Position numbers and translations under genes: made by a program
Assembly (NCBI GenBank): GCA_964441945.1
Contig: CAYTWB010000059.1
Coordinates: 1-23,885 of the forward strand
DNA from: JADGQM01 sp964441945
GTDB taxonomy: Bacteria > Desulfobacterota > Syntrophobacteria > Syntrophobacterales > Syntrophobacteraceae
Direction: 5' to 3'
DNA: 23,885 nt
The notes under the pieces: generated by a model
Told to the model about the DNA's origin: nothing
Databases searched by the model: none
What the model saw: the letters and a program-made list of their open reading frames with translations, nothing else
Shown here: positions 14,334-22,122 of the stretch, piece by piece
How the letters are laid out: each line of letters begins with the position of its first letter
How positions within the stretch are numbered: the stretch's first letter is position 1

Positions 14334-17300
14334 ATGCCCAAGCGGACCGACATCCATAAGATCCTCATTATTGGCTCCGGACCGATTATCATCAGCCAGG
14401 CCTGCGAGTTCGACTATTCGGGAACTCAGGCGTGCAAAGCCCTTCGAGAGGAAGGCTATGAGATCGTACTCATAAACAGCAACCCGGCGACCATCATGAC
14501 CGACCCGGAAACGGCGGACCGCACCTATATTGAACCGATCACGCCGGAAGCCGTGGCCAAGGTGATTGCCCGGGAGCGTCCCGACGCCGTGCTGCCGACC
14601 CTGGGGGGCCAGACAGCCCTGAACGTCGCGGTCAGAGTGGCAGAGATGGGCGTCCTGGAGCGGTACGGGGTGGATATGATCGGGGCGCGAGTCGACGTGA
14701 TCAAGAAGGCGGAAGACCGGGAGCTCTTTCGGGAGGCGATGAAGCATATCGGCCTGCGCGTTCCCGCCAGCGGCATTGCCCGTTCCATGTCGGAAGTCGA
14801 AGCTATCGCCGAGGCAATGGGCTTCCCGGTTATTGTCCGCCCGTCCTTTACGCTGGGTGGAACGGGCGGGGGGGTGGCCTACAACCGCGAAGAGCTCTTT
14901 CACCTTGCCCAGGGCGGTCTGGATGCCAGCTATATCCACGCGGTCATGCTGGAGGAGTCGGTTCTGGGCTGGAAGGAATATGAGCTCGAGGTCATGCGTG
15001 ACCATATGGACAACGTGGTCATCATCTGTTCCATCGAAAACATGGACCCGATGGGTGTGCATACGGGTGATTCCATTACCGTCGCTCCCGCTCAGACCCT
15101 GACCGATCGGGAATACCAGCGAATGCGGGACGCATCCATCGCCATCCTCAGGGAAGTCGGCGTGGAAACCGGCGGTTCAAACGTCCAGTTCGCCGTCAAC
15201 CCGAGGGACGGAGAGATGGTCGTGATCGAGATGAATCCCCGCGTTTCCCGCTCGTCGGCACTCGCATCGAAGGCCACCGGCTTTCCCATAGCCAAGATTG
15301 CCGCCAAGCTCGCCGTCGGCTATTCTCTGGATGAAATCTCCAATGATATCACCCGGGAGACCCGAGCTTCCTTCGAGCCGACCATTGATTACTGTGTGGT
15401 CAAAGTCCCCCGTTTCACTTTCGAGAAGTTCCCGAGGACTGAAGACATCCTCACCACCTCCATGAAATCGGTGGGAGAGACAATGGCTGTCGGCCGAACC
15501 TTCAAAGAATCGCTTCACAAGGCCATTCGGTCTCTCGAAATCGGTCGGTTCGGGTTCTGCGACCCTCCGGCAGACGCCGGCGAAGACTATGTCGAACAGC
15601 TCAAACAGAGCCTGAGGCGCCCCAATTCAAAACGCCTTTTCCAAATAGGCGAAGCCCTGAAGCTCGGCCTTACCGTTGAAGCCGTTCACCGGTTGACGCA
15701 TATCGATCCCTGGTTTCTGCACCATATCGAACAACTCGTACAGATGGAAGCAGACATCAAAGAGACGTCCCAGGCTCGCAGTTTTCTGGAGGATTCCGAA
15801 CATCTGAGGTATGCAAAATCCTGCGGCTTTTCAGACCGGCGCCTAGCCGAGCTCTGTGGCGTGGAGGAGGAGGTCGTTCGCCGGAAAAGAACGGACCACG
15901 GTATCGAGCCGGTCTACAAGCTGGTAGACACCTGTGCCGCCGAGTTTGAAGCCTATACCCCCTACTACTATTCGACCTACGAAATGGAGAATGAAGCCAG
16001 ACCATCGGATCGACCCAAAGTGGTGATTCTCGGTGGCGGCCCCAACCGCATCGGCCAGGGGATCGAGTTCGACTATTGTTGCGTACACGCTTCCTTTTCA
16101 CTGCGCGAAGAGAATGTCGAATCGATCATGGTCAACTCCAACCCGGAGACCGTCTCAACGGACTATGACACCTCCGACAAGCTCTACTTCGAACCGCTCA
16201 CGCGCGAGGATGTCCTGCACATTCTCCAGACGGAGAAGCCGCTCGGGGTGATCGTTCAATTCGGCGGGCAAACCCCGCTCAATCTCGCAGTTCCTCTGGA
16301 GAAGGCCGGCGCCGCCATCCTTGGGACCTCTCCGGATGCCATCGACCTGGCCGAAGATCGCAAGCGGTTCCAGCAGATGCTCCAGAAGCTGCAGCTTAAA
16401 CAGCCGAGGAACGGCATCGCCCTGACTGTCGATGAAGCCCTGGTAGTGGCCAATACCATTGGATATCCGGTGGTTGTGCGCCCTTCTTATGTCCTGGGCG
16501 GAAGGGCCATGGAGATCGTCTATGACGACTCCATGCTGAGAGAATTCATGCAAACGGCGGTGCATGTCTCCCCGGGACATCCGATTCTCATCGATCAGTT
16601 CCTGGAGGATGCGATCGAACTGGATGTCGATGCCATAAGCGACGGCCGGATAACGGTTATCGGCGGAATCATGGAGCACATCGAACAGGCCGGCATCCAT
16701 TCGGGTGACAGCGCCTGTGTCCTGCCGCCCATCAGCATCTCCGGAGCGGTCCAGGAGGAGATCAAGCGGCAGACCCGGCTGATGGCTGGTGAGCTTGGGG
16801 TGGTGGGGTTGATGAACGTGCAATTTGCCATGCAGAAGGGTGAGATCTATGTCCTGGAGGTGAACCCTCGGGCCTCCCGTACCATTCCCTTCGTGAGCAA
16901 GGCGATTGGTTTCCCCTTGGCAAAGCTGGCGACCAAGGTTATGTTTGGGAAGTCCTTGCGGGAGCTGAGATTTGACAGGGAAGTCGAGCCTCGGCACCTT
17001 TCAGTCAAGGAATCGGTTTTTCCGTTTTCCCGATTTCCCAATGTGGATATCCTGCTTGGGCCTGAGATGAAATCCACGGGTGAGGTGATGGGCATTGGTT
17101 CAAGCTTTGGCATCGCTTTTGCCAAGAGCCAGGCAGCTGCAGGATATGAGCTCCCGACCCGGGGTACGATCTTTATCAGTGTTCACGATCATGACAAACC
17201 ACGGGTGCTGCCTGTAGCGGAAAGCTTCAAAAGACTGGGTTTTCATTTGATCGGTACCATCGGCACGGCAACCTATCTGAGAGACCGTGGCATACCGGTT

Positions 17301-17564
17301 GACACCGTTCATAAACTCAGGGAGGGCCGTCCTCATGTGGTGGACCGTATCAAAAACGGCGAGGTGCAGCTCATAATCAACACCAGTCTCGGGAAGAAGA
17401 CTTCTTCCGACGCCTATGAGATCAGAAGGGCTACGCTCGTTTACAATATCCCCTACACTACCACGATCGCCGGAGCGAAGGCACTGGCGGAAGCCGTTGG
17501 CGCGCTCCAGAGCGGCGACTGGGATGTGAAGACATTGCAGGAATATCATTTGGTTAGTGGTTAG
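14334..17564 (+). CDS. carB: Carbamoyl-phosphate synthase large subunit
   Basis: CarB makes carbamoyl phosphate from bicarbonate, two ATP and CarA-derived ammonia. The 1076-residue length and the order are standard. The first ATP-grasp half carries NPATIMTDPE, FTLGGTGGGVAYNREE and EMNPRVSRSSALASKATGFP. An oligomerisation region follows. The second half carries LGGGPNRIGQGIEFDYCCVH, RPSYVLGGRAMEIVYDD and EVNPRASRTIPFVSKA. The C-terminal allosteric MGS-like domain starts near residue 940 (EGRPHVVDRIKNGEVQLIINT). One detail differs from the E. coli form: GSGPIIISQACEFDYSG at 14-30 has Ser21 in place of the usual Gly. Start ATG 14334 has AAGGAAGATGAG just before it, overlapping the end of carA, so the two are co-translated. 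Confidence 0.98.
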   Translation: MPKRTDIHKILIIGSGPIIISQACEFDYSGTQACKALREEGYEIVLINSNPATIMTDPETADRTYIEPITPEAVAKVIARERPDAVLPTLGGQTALNVAVRVAEMGVLERYGVDMIGARVDVIKKAEDRELFREAMKHIGLRVPASGIARSMSEVEAIAEAMGFPVIVRPSFTLGGTGGGVAYNREELFHLAQGGLDASYIHAVMLEESVLGWKEYELEVMRDHMDNVVIICSIENMDPMGVHTGDSITVAPAQTLTDREYQRMRDASIAILREVGVETGGSNVQFAVNPRDGEMVVIEMNPRVSRSSALASKATGFPIAKIAAKLAVGYSLDEISNDITRETRASFEPTIDYCVVKVPRFTFEKFPRTEDILTTSMKSVGETMAVGRTFKESLHKAIRSLEIGRFGFCDPPADAGEDYVEQLKQSLRRPNSKRLFQIGEALKLGLTVEAVHRLTHIDPWFLHHIEQLVQMEADIKETSQARSFLEDSEHLRYAKSCGFSDRRLAELCGVEEEVVRRKRTDHGIEPVYKLVDTCAAEFEAYTPYYYSTYEMENEARPSDRPKVVILGGGPNRIGQGIEFDYCCVHASFSLREENVESIMVNSNPETVSTDYDTSDKLYFEPLTREDVLHILQTEKPLGVIVQFGGQTPLNLAVPLEKAGAAILGTSPDAIDLAEDRKRFQQMLQKLQLKQPRNGIALTVDEALVVANTIGYPVVVRPSYVLGGRAMEIVYDDSMLREFMQTAVHVSPGHPILIDQFLEDAIELDVDAISDGRITVIGGIMEHIEQAGIHSGDSACVLPPISISGAVQEEIKRQTRLMAGELGVVGLMNVQFAMQKGEIYVLEVNPRASRTIPFVSKAIGFPLAKLATKVMFGKSLRELRFDREVEPRHLSVKESVFPFSRFPNVDILLGPEMKSTGEVMGIGSSFGIAFAKSQAAAGYELPTRGTIFISVHDHDKPRVLPVAESFKRLGFHLIGTIGTATYLRDRGIPVDTVHKLREGRPHVVDRIKNGEVQLIINTSLGKKTSSDAYEIRRATLVYNIPYTTTIAGAKALAEAVGALQSGDWDVKTLQEYHLVSG

Positions 17565-17567
17565 TGG
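17554..17567 (+). repeat. Short tandem repeat over the carB stop
   Basis: TTAGTGG occurs twice in tandem (17554-17560 and 17561-17567) across the carB stop codon, with a third degenerate copy after it. Slippage here would only change the last two or three residues or the stop position. Confidence 0.4.
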
Positions 17568-17653
17568 CTGGTGATTTGGATGATAGGATGGCCGGGTCCT
17601 GAGGTCCGATCGGATGGAGGAAGGATCGAACCCAGGCGGCAGAGGGATTGAGG

Positions 17654-19114
17654 ATGACAACGGCAGGACTTCCGACTCTCCACCCGTTCCTCCCGCACAG
17701 GCGGGAAGAGTGCGGTATTTTCGGAGTCTTTGGGAACCCTGAAGCAGCCAAGCTGACCTATTTCGGCCTTTACGCTCTCCAGCATCGAGGTCAGGAAAGC
17801 GCCGGTATTGCAGTTTCCGACGGTCGACAGGTGAGAGAGTACAAGCACATGGGATTGGTGCACGATGTTTTTGGCGAAGACATCCTGCAGGCCCTGACGG
17901 GACATCTGGCTATCGGCCATGTGCGCTACTCCACCACCGGTTCTTCCCTGCTGGCCAATGCTCAGCCCTTCGGGGTCTTTCTCGGCAATGAATACTATGA
18001 GATTGCTCATAACGGCAACCTGGTCAATGCCTATGCGTTACGGCGGAAATTGGAGAAGAAAGGTGCCATCTTTCAGTCCACGATGGACACCGAGGTGGTC
18101 ATGCACCTCATGGCGCGGCATCTGCGCTACGGCCTCGAGGAAGCCCTGATTGAGGCCCTGAGCCAGGTCCAGGGAGCCTACTCATTGTTGATGTGTACCA
18201 AAGACAAGCTGATCGGGATCAGGGACCCGCTGGGATTTCGTCCTTTGTGTCTTGGTACGCTCAACGGGAGCTATGTTCTCGCTTCCGAGACCTGTGCCCT
18301 GGACCTGGTCGAGGCCACCTACGTTCGTGATGTCGAGCCCGGGGAGATTCTCATTATCGATTCGAACGGCCTGCGGTCCCTGCATCCTTTTCCCAGGACG
18401 CGTCCGGCATACTGCATTTTCGAGTTCATTTATTTCGCGAGGCCTGACAGCAATATCTTCGAACAGAATGTATATTTGTTCCGGAAGCGATTGGGACATC
18501 TCATGGCCGGAGAAAACCGAAGCCTCACTTCAGATCTCGTAATGCCCTTTCCTGATTCCGGGAATTATGCCGCTCTGGGATTTGCCGAGGTATCAGGGAT
18601 TCCCTTTGAGATGGGAGTGATCAGGAATCACTATGTGGGAAGGACCTTTATCCAGCCCAGCCAGGCCATGCGGGATTTTGGGGTTCGCGTCAAACTGAAT
18701 CCGGTTCGTGAGCTGCTCCGAAACAAGCGGGTCATCCTCGTTGAGGACTCCATCATCCGTGGTACGACCACTCGCACCCGTATCCAGGCGCTCCGCAACA
18801 GCGGGGCAAAGGAGATTCACATGCTGGTCAGCTGTCCGCCCCACCGCTTCCCATGCCCGTATGGGATCGACTTCTCCTCGAAAGGAGAGCTCATCGCCGC
18901 ATCCCAGTCGGTCGAGGAGATTCGCCGGTTCATAAGCCTGGATTCCCTGAATTATCTGAGTCTTGATGGGCTCCTTGAGGGTGCCGGCGCATCAAGGGAC
19001 AATCATTCGTTTTGCCTCGCCTGTTTTACCGGCGACTATCCGGTGGCGTTCGAAGGAAGGGTTCGGAAAGACTGCCTGGAAAGCCACAATCAAGGTCCCG
19101 AGCCGTCGCGTTGA
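17654..19114 (+). CDS. purF: Amidophosphoribosyltransferase
   Basis: PurF catalyses the first committed purine step, PRPP plus glutamine to phosphoribosylamine. The N-terminal glutaminase domain has nucleophile C20 in EECGIFGVFG, so about 19 residues must be cleaved off; B. subtilis has an 11-residue propeptide. LQHRGQESAGIAV, GHVRYSTTGSS and AHNGNLVN follow. The phosphoribosyltransferase domain shows the PRPP loop ILVEDSIIRGTTTRTR (361-376). Cysteines C254 (YCIFEFIYFARPDS), C401 (FPCPYGID) and C454/C457 (FCLACFTGDYP) fit the four ligands of the B. subtilis-type [4Fe-4S] cluster. The start ATG 17654 has AGAGGG seven bases upstream; a TTG two codons earlier is less likely. It is separated from carB by 89 bases and from the kpsF-like gene by 31. 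Confidence 0.97.
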   Translation: MTTAGLPTLHPFLPHRREECGIFGVFGNPEAAKLTYFGLYALQHRGQESAGIAVSDGRQVREYKHMGLVHDVFGEDILQALTGHLAIGHVRYSTTGSSLLANAQPFGVFLGNEYYEIAHNGNLVNAYALRRKLEKKGAIFQSTMDTEVVMHLMARHLRYGLEEALIEALSQVQGAYSLLMCTKDKLIGIRDPLGFRPLCLGTLNGSYVLASETCALDLVEATYVRDVEPGEILIIDSNGLRSLHPFPRTRPAYCIFEFIYFARPDSNIFEQNVYLFRKRLGHLMAGENRSLTSDLVMPFPDSGNYAALGFAEVSGIPFEMGVIRNHYVGRTFIQPSQAMRDFGVRVKLNPVRELLRNKRVILVEDSIIRGTTTRTRIQALRNSGAKEIHMLVSCPPHRFPCPYGIDFSSKGELIAASQSVEEIRRFISLDSLNYLSLDGLLEGAGASRDNHSFCLACFTGDYPVAFEGRVRKDCLESHNQGPEPSR

Positions 19115-19133
19115 CAGGGAGAGCAGTGGATGT

Positions 19134-19148
19134 GGGGAATTTAGCGTG
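19134..19148 (+). promoter_or_regulatory. Ribosome-binding site and GTG start of the kpsF-like gene
   Basis: GGGGA (19134-19138) followed after seven bases by GTG (19146-19148). It sets a start that gives a protein of normal family length; the open frame extends back into purF. Confidence 0.7.
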
Positions 19149-20153
19149 AGAGGCGAAAGACAAAAGGAGGTCCTGGACATTGCCAGGGAGGTCCTGCGCA
19201 TCGAGGCGGAAGGGATTCTCCATCTACTGGATAATATGTCCGAAGCATTTGCGACCGCCGTGCAATGGATCTTCGAAGCGAAGGGGCGGGTCATCGTCAC
19301 TGGAATCGGCAAGTCCGGAATCGTCGGCCGCAAAATTGTCGCAACACTGAGCAGCACCGGCACTCCGGCACTCTTCATCCATCCTGTGGAAGCCATGCAT
19401 GGTGATCTGGGCATGGTGCGCGGCGAAGACATTGTACTCACATTGTCCAACAGTGGCGAAACAGACGAACTGAATATCATTTTGCCCAGTCTCAAGGGAA
19501 TCGGCACCCGCATCATAGCCTTCACCGGGAGCCTCACTTCCACTCTGGCTCAGTACAGTGACCTGGCGATCTATACCGGGGTCCCGAAGGAGGCCTGCCC
19601 TCTCGGACTGGCCCCCACGGCAAGCACCACTGCACAACTGGCTATGGGGGACGCCCTGGCTGTGGCACTCATCAAACTGCGGAATTTTCAGATCCAGGAC
19701 TTTCAGCGCTATCACCCGGGAGGCCATCTCGGTGAACGTCTGCAGGTGCCTCTTTACGATGTAATGCGCCAGGGGGATGATATTCCAAAAGTCGGCATAA
19801 CGACGGGGATTTCAGAAGCCCTGGTCGAGATGAGCCAAAAAGAGCTTGGGGCAACACTCATTGTTGGTCCGGAAGACGAACTCCTCGGCATTTTCACTGA
19901 CGGGGACCTGCGACGCGTCCTCAGTCAATCCACCGATCTCAACGGCAGGCTCATCCATGAGGTGATGACGCCACGCCCTCGATCCGTCTGTTCAGATCGA
20001 TCGGTTGCAGAAGCTCTGGAGATCATGGAACAGTATTTGATTACGGTGCTGCCGGTTGTGGATGCATCAGATCATCTCCAGGGCATCCTGCATCTTCATG
20101 ACCTGCTGGGTAAGGGCAAAATACGATTCTCTCGATCGAACAACGGCCATTGA
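19146..20153 (+). CDS. kdsD: D-arabinose 5-phosphate isomerase, KpsF/GutQ (KdsD) family
   Basis: This enzyme interconverts ribulose 5-phosphate and arabinose 5-phosphate, the first step to Kdo for lipopolysaccharide or capsule. From GTG 19146 it is 335 residues (E. coli KdsD 328). The SIS sugar-isomerase domain (about 38-180) has VTGIGKSGIVGRK, EAMHGDLGM and TLSNSGETDEL, then CPLGLAPTASTTAQLAMGDA and the family RYHPGGHLGERL. Two CBS domains follow (about 205-325: DVMRQGDD, LGIFTDGDLRR, VMTPRPRSV, LPVVDASDHLQGILHLHDLL). KpsF, GutQ and KdsD cannot be told apart by sequence alone; absence of capsule or sorbitol genes nearby favours the housekeeping KdsD role. It is 31 bases after purF, 40 before the M48 gene. 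Confidence 0.93.
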   Translation: MRGERQKEVLDIAREVLRIEAEGILHLLDNMSEAFATAVQWIFEAKGRVIVTGIGKSGIVGRKIVATLSSTGTPALFIHPVEAMHGDLGMVRGEDIVLTLSNSGETDELNIILPSLKGIGTRIIAFTGSLTSTLAQYSDLAIYTGVPKEACPLGLAPTASTTAQLAMGDALAVALIKLRNFQIQDFQRYHPGGHLGERLQVPLYDVMRQGDDIPKVGITTGISEALVEMSQKELGATLIVGPEDELLGIFTDGDLRRVLSQSTDLNGRLIHEVMTPRPRSVCSDRSVAEALEIMEQYLITVLPVVDASDHLQGILHLHDLLGKGKIRFSRSNNGH

Positions 20154-20193
20154 GCAGGGTTTGCAGTGACCCGGCCGCTCTTGTTGAAAGTGC

Positions 20194-22050
20194 ATGTATA
20201 ATCAAATCATCTATTTCATCATCGCCCTGCTCCTTTTTTCCATTCAGCAGCCGGGCAGTGAACCGTATTTTTCCCCTCTCGGGACGCTTCTCCTGGCTGC
20301 AGGCTTCTTCCTGGTATATGTCCTGACCTGTTCCATTGTGATGCGACGGCTGAAGCACGCGCTGGCTGGCGGCATGTCAGACTCTGCGGTCGTATCGCGC
20401 TATCTCGGCATGCAAGGCAGGCTCTCCATCCTCGCGCTGGTGTATCTGGCTGTCGATGTCTATGGGCTGAATATCAACTATTACCTCCAGAACATCCCCG
20501 GCTATGACAGATCCCTGACCGTACAGGGCTTGACCGGCCTCGGGTTGTTCCTCATCCACCTGGGCGTGATCTGGCTCTGGAGCTATCCGGTCTACCGGCA
20601 CATCTACCAGTCGAGCACAAAGCCATGGGCTTTTCTTAAGGGAAACCTGGCATTCAGTGCAGCCCTCCTGATTCCCTGGTTCCTCATTTCGATGGCTATG
20701 GACACCCTGCAACTCTTCAATATGCCCGGCTTCCTTAAAACAGAAGCCGGGCAGTTCCTGCTTATGGGAGTGCTGCTGCTCCTTTTCGTCCTCTTTGCAC
20801 CAGGGCTTGTGGTCCGCCTGTGGGGCTGTCGAGCCCTGCCGATGACTGCCCTGCGCATGGACCTGGAGAGCTTTGTTGAAGCGAATCATTTCAAGGTGGG
20901 CAATTTCATGCTCTGGCCTCTGTTTGGAGGAGAAATGCTCACTGCGGGTATCATCGGGGTCTTGCCGAGATGGCGCTATATCCTGCTCACCCGGAGTCTT
21001 CTGAGAGTTCTCAATGAAGACGAGCTCCGGGCGGTGGTTGCCCATGAGATGGGGCATGTCCGTCGCCATCATATGCTCCTTTACCTGGCTTTCTTCCTCC
21101 TCTTTTCGATCCTGGCCTATGCCTTCAACGATCTGGTGCTGCTTCTGCTGCTGCAAAACGACGTTGTCCTGGAATGGGCCCTCTACTCGGGAACAATGAA
21201 TACTGCGCTCCTTTCCGCCGTCTATAGCGCCCCTATGATCATCATGCTGGTGGTATACTTCCGGTATGTCTTCGGGTACTTTCTCAGAAACAGCGAACGC
21301 CAGGCCGATCTGCACGCGCTTCAAGTGATTGGAAACCCCTTCCCGTTGGTCTCGTCTCTGCGAAAGATCGCCTTTTGCAGTGGACGGATTGAAGACCTTC
21401 CCAGCTGGCACCACTACAGCATCCGTCAACGCATCGAATTTCTGCTGAATGCCTACGAAAAACCCGACCTTATCCGAATACACGAGAAGAGATACTACGC
21501 CTCGGCGGCGCTCTTCTTTCTTTTGGTGACCGGTCTGATTACACTGGGTTTTGGCCTGGAAAGCAGCAAGGTCGTCCGGCACTGGCGCTCCGAAGTGCAG
21601 CTAGGGGTGATCGAGCAGGCAATCAGTCGCGGAGGTGGAGATCATCGACTGTATTCGGTCTACGGAGGATTGCTTCTCGATCTAGGTCAGTTTGGAGTTG
21701 CGGAATCGGTCCTTCGGAAGTCCCTGGAATCGGCACCTGAGGATGCCAACGCTCTGAACAACCTGGCCTGGCTCTATGCCACGTCTCCACCGCCCTATTT
21801 CAACCCCCAGGCAGCCCTGGATCTGGCACTGCGTGCAGCAGCCCGCGAACCCGATCCCACAATCCTGGACACACTCGCGGAGGCCTACTATGCCAACGGG
21901 CTGGCGGAGGAAGCGCTTCGCACAATCATCAGGGCCCTTCACAAAGGGCCGAAAAACCCTGACTACTTTCTAAAACAGAAACGGAAGTTTGAGTCCGCAG
22001 TGAAAAGCGAAATGGAAAACCGGGAGACAGGCTGGGAGAAGGAAGAATAA
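20194..22050 (+). CDS. Polytopic M48-family zinc metalloprotease with C-terminal TPR repeats
   Basis: A 618-residue inner-membrane protein. About six hydrophobic helices (near 4-18, 28-50, 77-93, 112-134, 150-172, 186-207) precede the protease. The zinc site is H284-E-M-G-H288 with E285 as catalytic base and E368 (NSERQAD) as third ligand, the M48 (HtpX/Ste24-like) layout. Further helices lie at about 293-311, 339-364 and 434-453. The tail (about 485-595) reads as tetratricopeptide repeats (HRLYSVYGGLLLDLGQFGVA, ANALNNLAWLYA, DTLAEAYYANGLAEEALRTI). M48 with TPR recalls periplasmic BepA, but here the protease sits in a multi-spanning protein. Likely role: membrane protein quality control or processing. 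ATG 20194 has only a weak GAAAG upstream. Confidence 0.9.
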   Translation: MYNQIIYFIIALLLFSIQQPGSEPYFSPLGTLLLAAGFFLVYVLTCSIVMRRLKHALAGGMSDSAVVSRYLGMQGRLSILALVYLAVDVYGLNINYYLQNIPGYDRSLTVQGLTGLGLFLIHLGVIWLWSYPVYRHIYQSSTKPWAFLKGNLAFSAALLIPWFLISMAMDTLQLFNMPGFLKTEAGQFLLMGVLLLLFVLFAPGLVVRLWGCRALPMTALRMDLESFVEANHFKVGNFMLWPLFGGEMLTAGIIGVLPRWRYILLTRSLLRVLNEDELRAVVAHEMGHVRRHHMLLYLAFFLLFSILAYAFNDLVLLLLLQNDVVLEWALYSGTMNTALLSAVYSAPMIIMLVVYFRYVFGYFLRNSERQADLHALQVIGNPFPLVSSLRKIAFCSGRIEDLPSWHHYSIRQRIEFLLNAYEKPDLIRIHEKRYYASAALFFLLVTGLITLGFGLESSKVVRHWRSEVQLGVIEQAISRGGGDHRLYSVYGGLLLDLGQFGVAESVLRKSLESAPEDANALNNLAWLYATSPPPYFNPQAALDLALRAAAREPDPTILDTLAEAYYANGLAEEALRTIIRALHKGPKNPDYFLKQKRKFESAVKSEMENRETGWEKEE

Positions 22051-22065
22051 CCTGCTCCCAGCCTG
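22028..22065. terminator. Perfect 11-bp inverted repeat over the M48 stop codon
   Basis: CAGGCTGGGAG (22028-22038) and CTCCCAGCCTG (22055-22065) are exact reverse complements with a 16-base loop that contains the TAA stop. The structure sits between two convergent genes, so it may end or stabilise both transcripts. There is no T-run on either side, so it is not a canonical intrinsic terminator. Confidence 0.45.
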
Positions 22066-22078
22066 ATTGACACGGTTA

Positions 22079-22104
22079 CCCCTCCAAGGTTGGACAGGGA
22101 GGGG
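22079..22104. repeat. Second inverted repeat in the convergent gap
   Basis: CCCCTCC (22079-22085) pairs with GGAGGGG (22098-22104) around a 12-base loop, 13 bases after the larger repeat. No T-run follows on either strand. Confidence 0.3.
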
Positions 22105-22122
22105 GAGTTGCCTTGCCGCAAA

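Noticed and set aside
13178..14392. 404-codon minus-strand open frame over carA
   Set aside because: Antisense to CarA with all catalytic residues; no independent signal.
20377..21582. 401-codon minus-strand open frame over the M48 gene
   Set aside because: Its translation is a Q/H/E-rich mirror of membrane-helix codons, a typical artefact.
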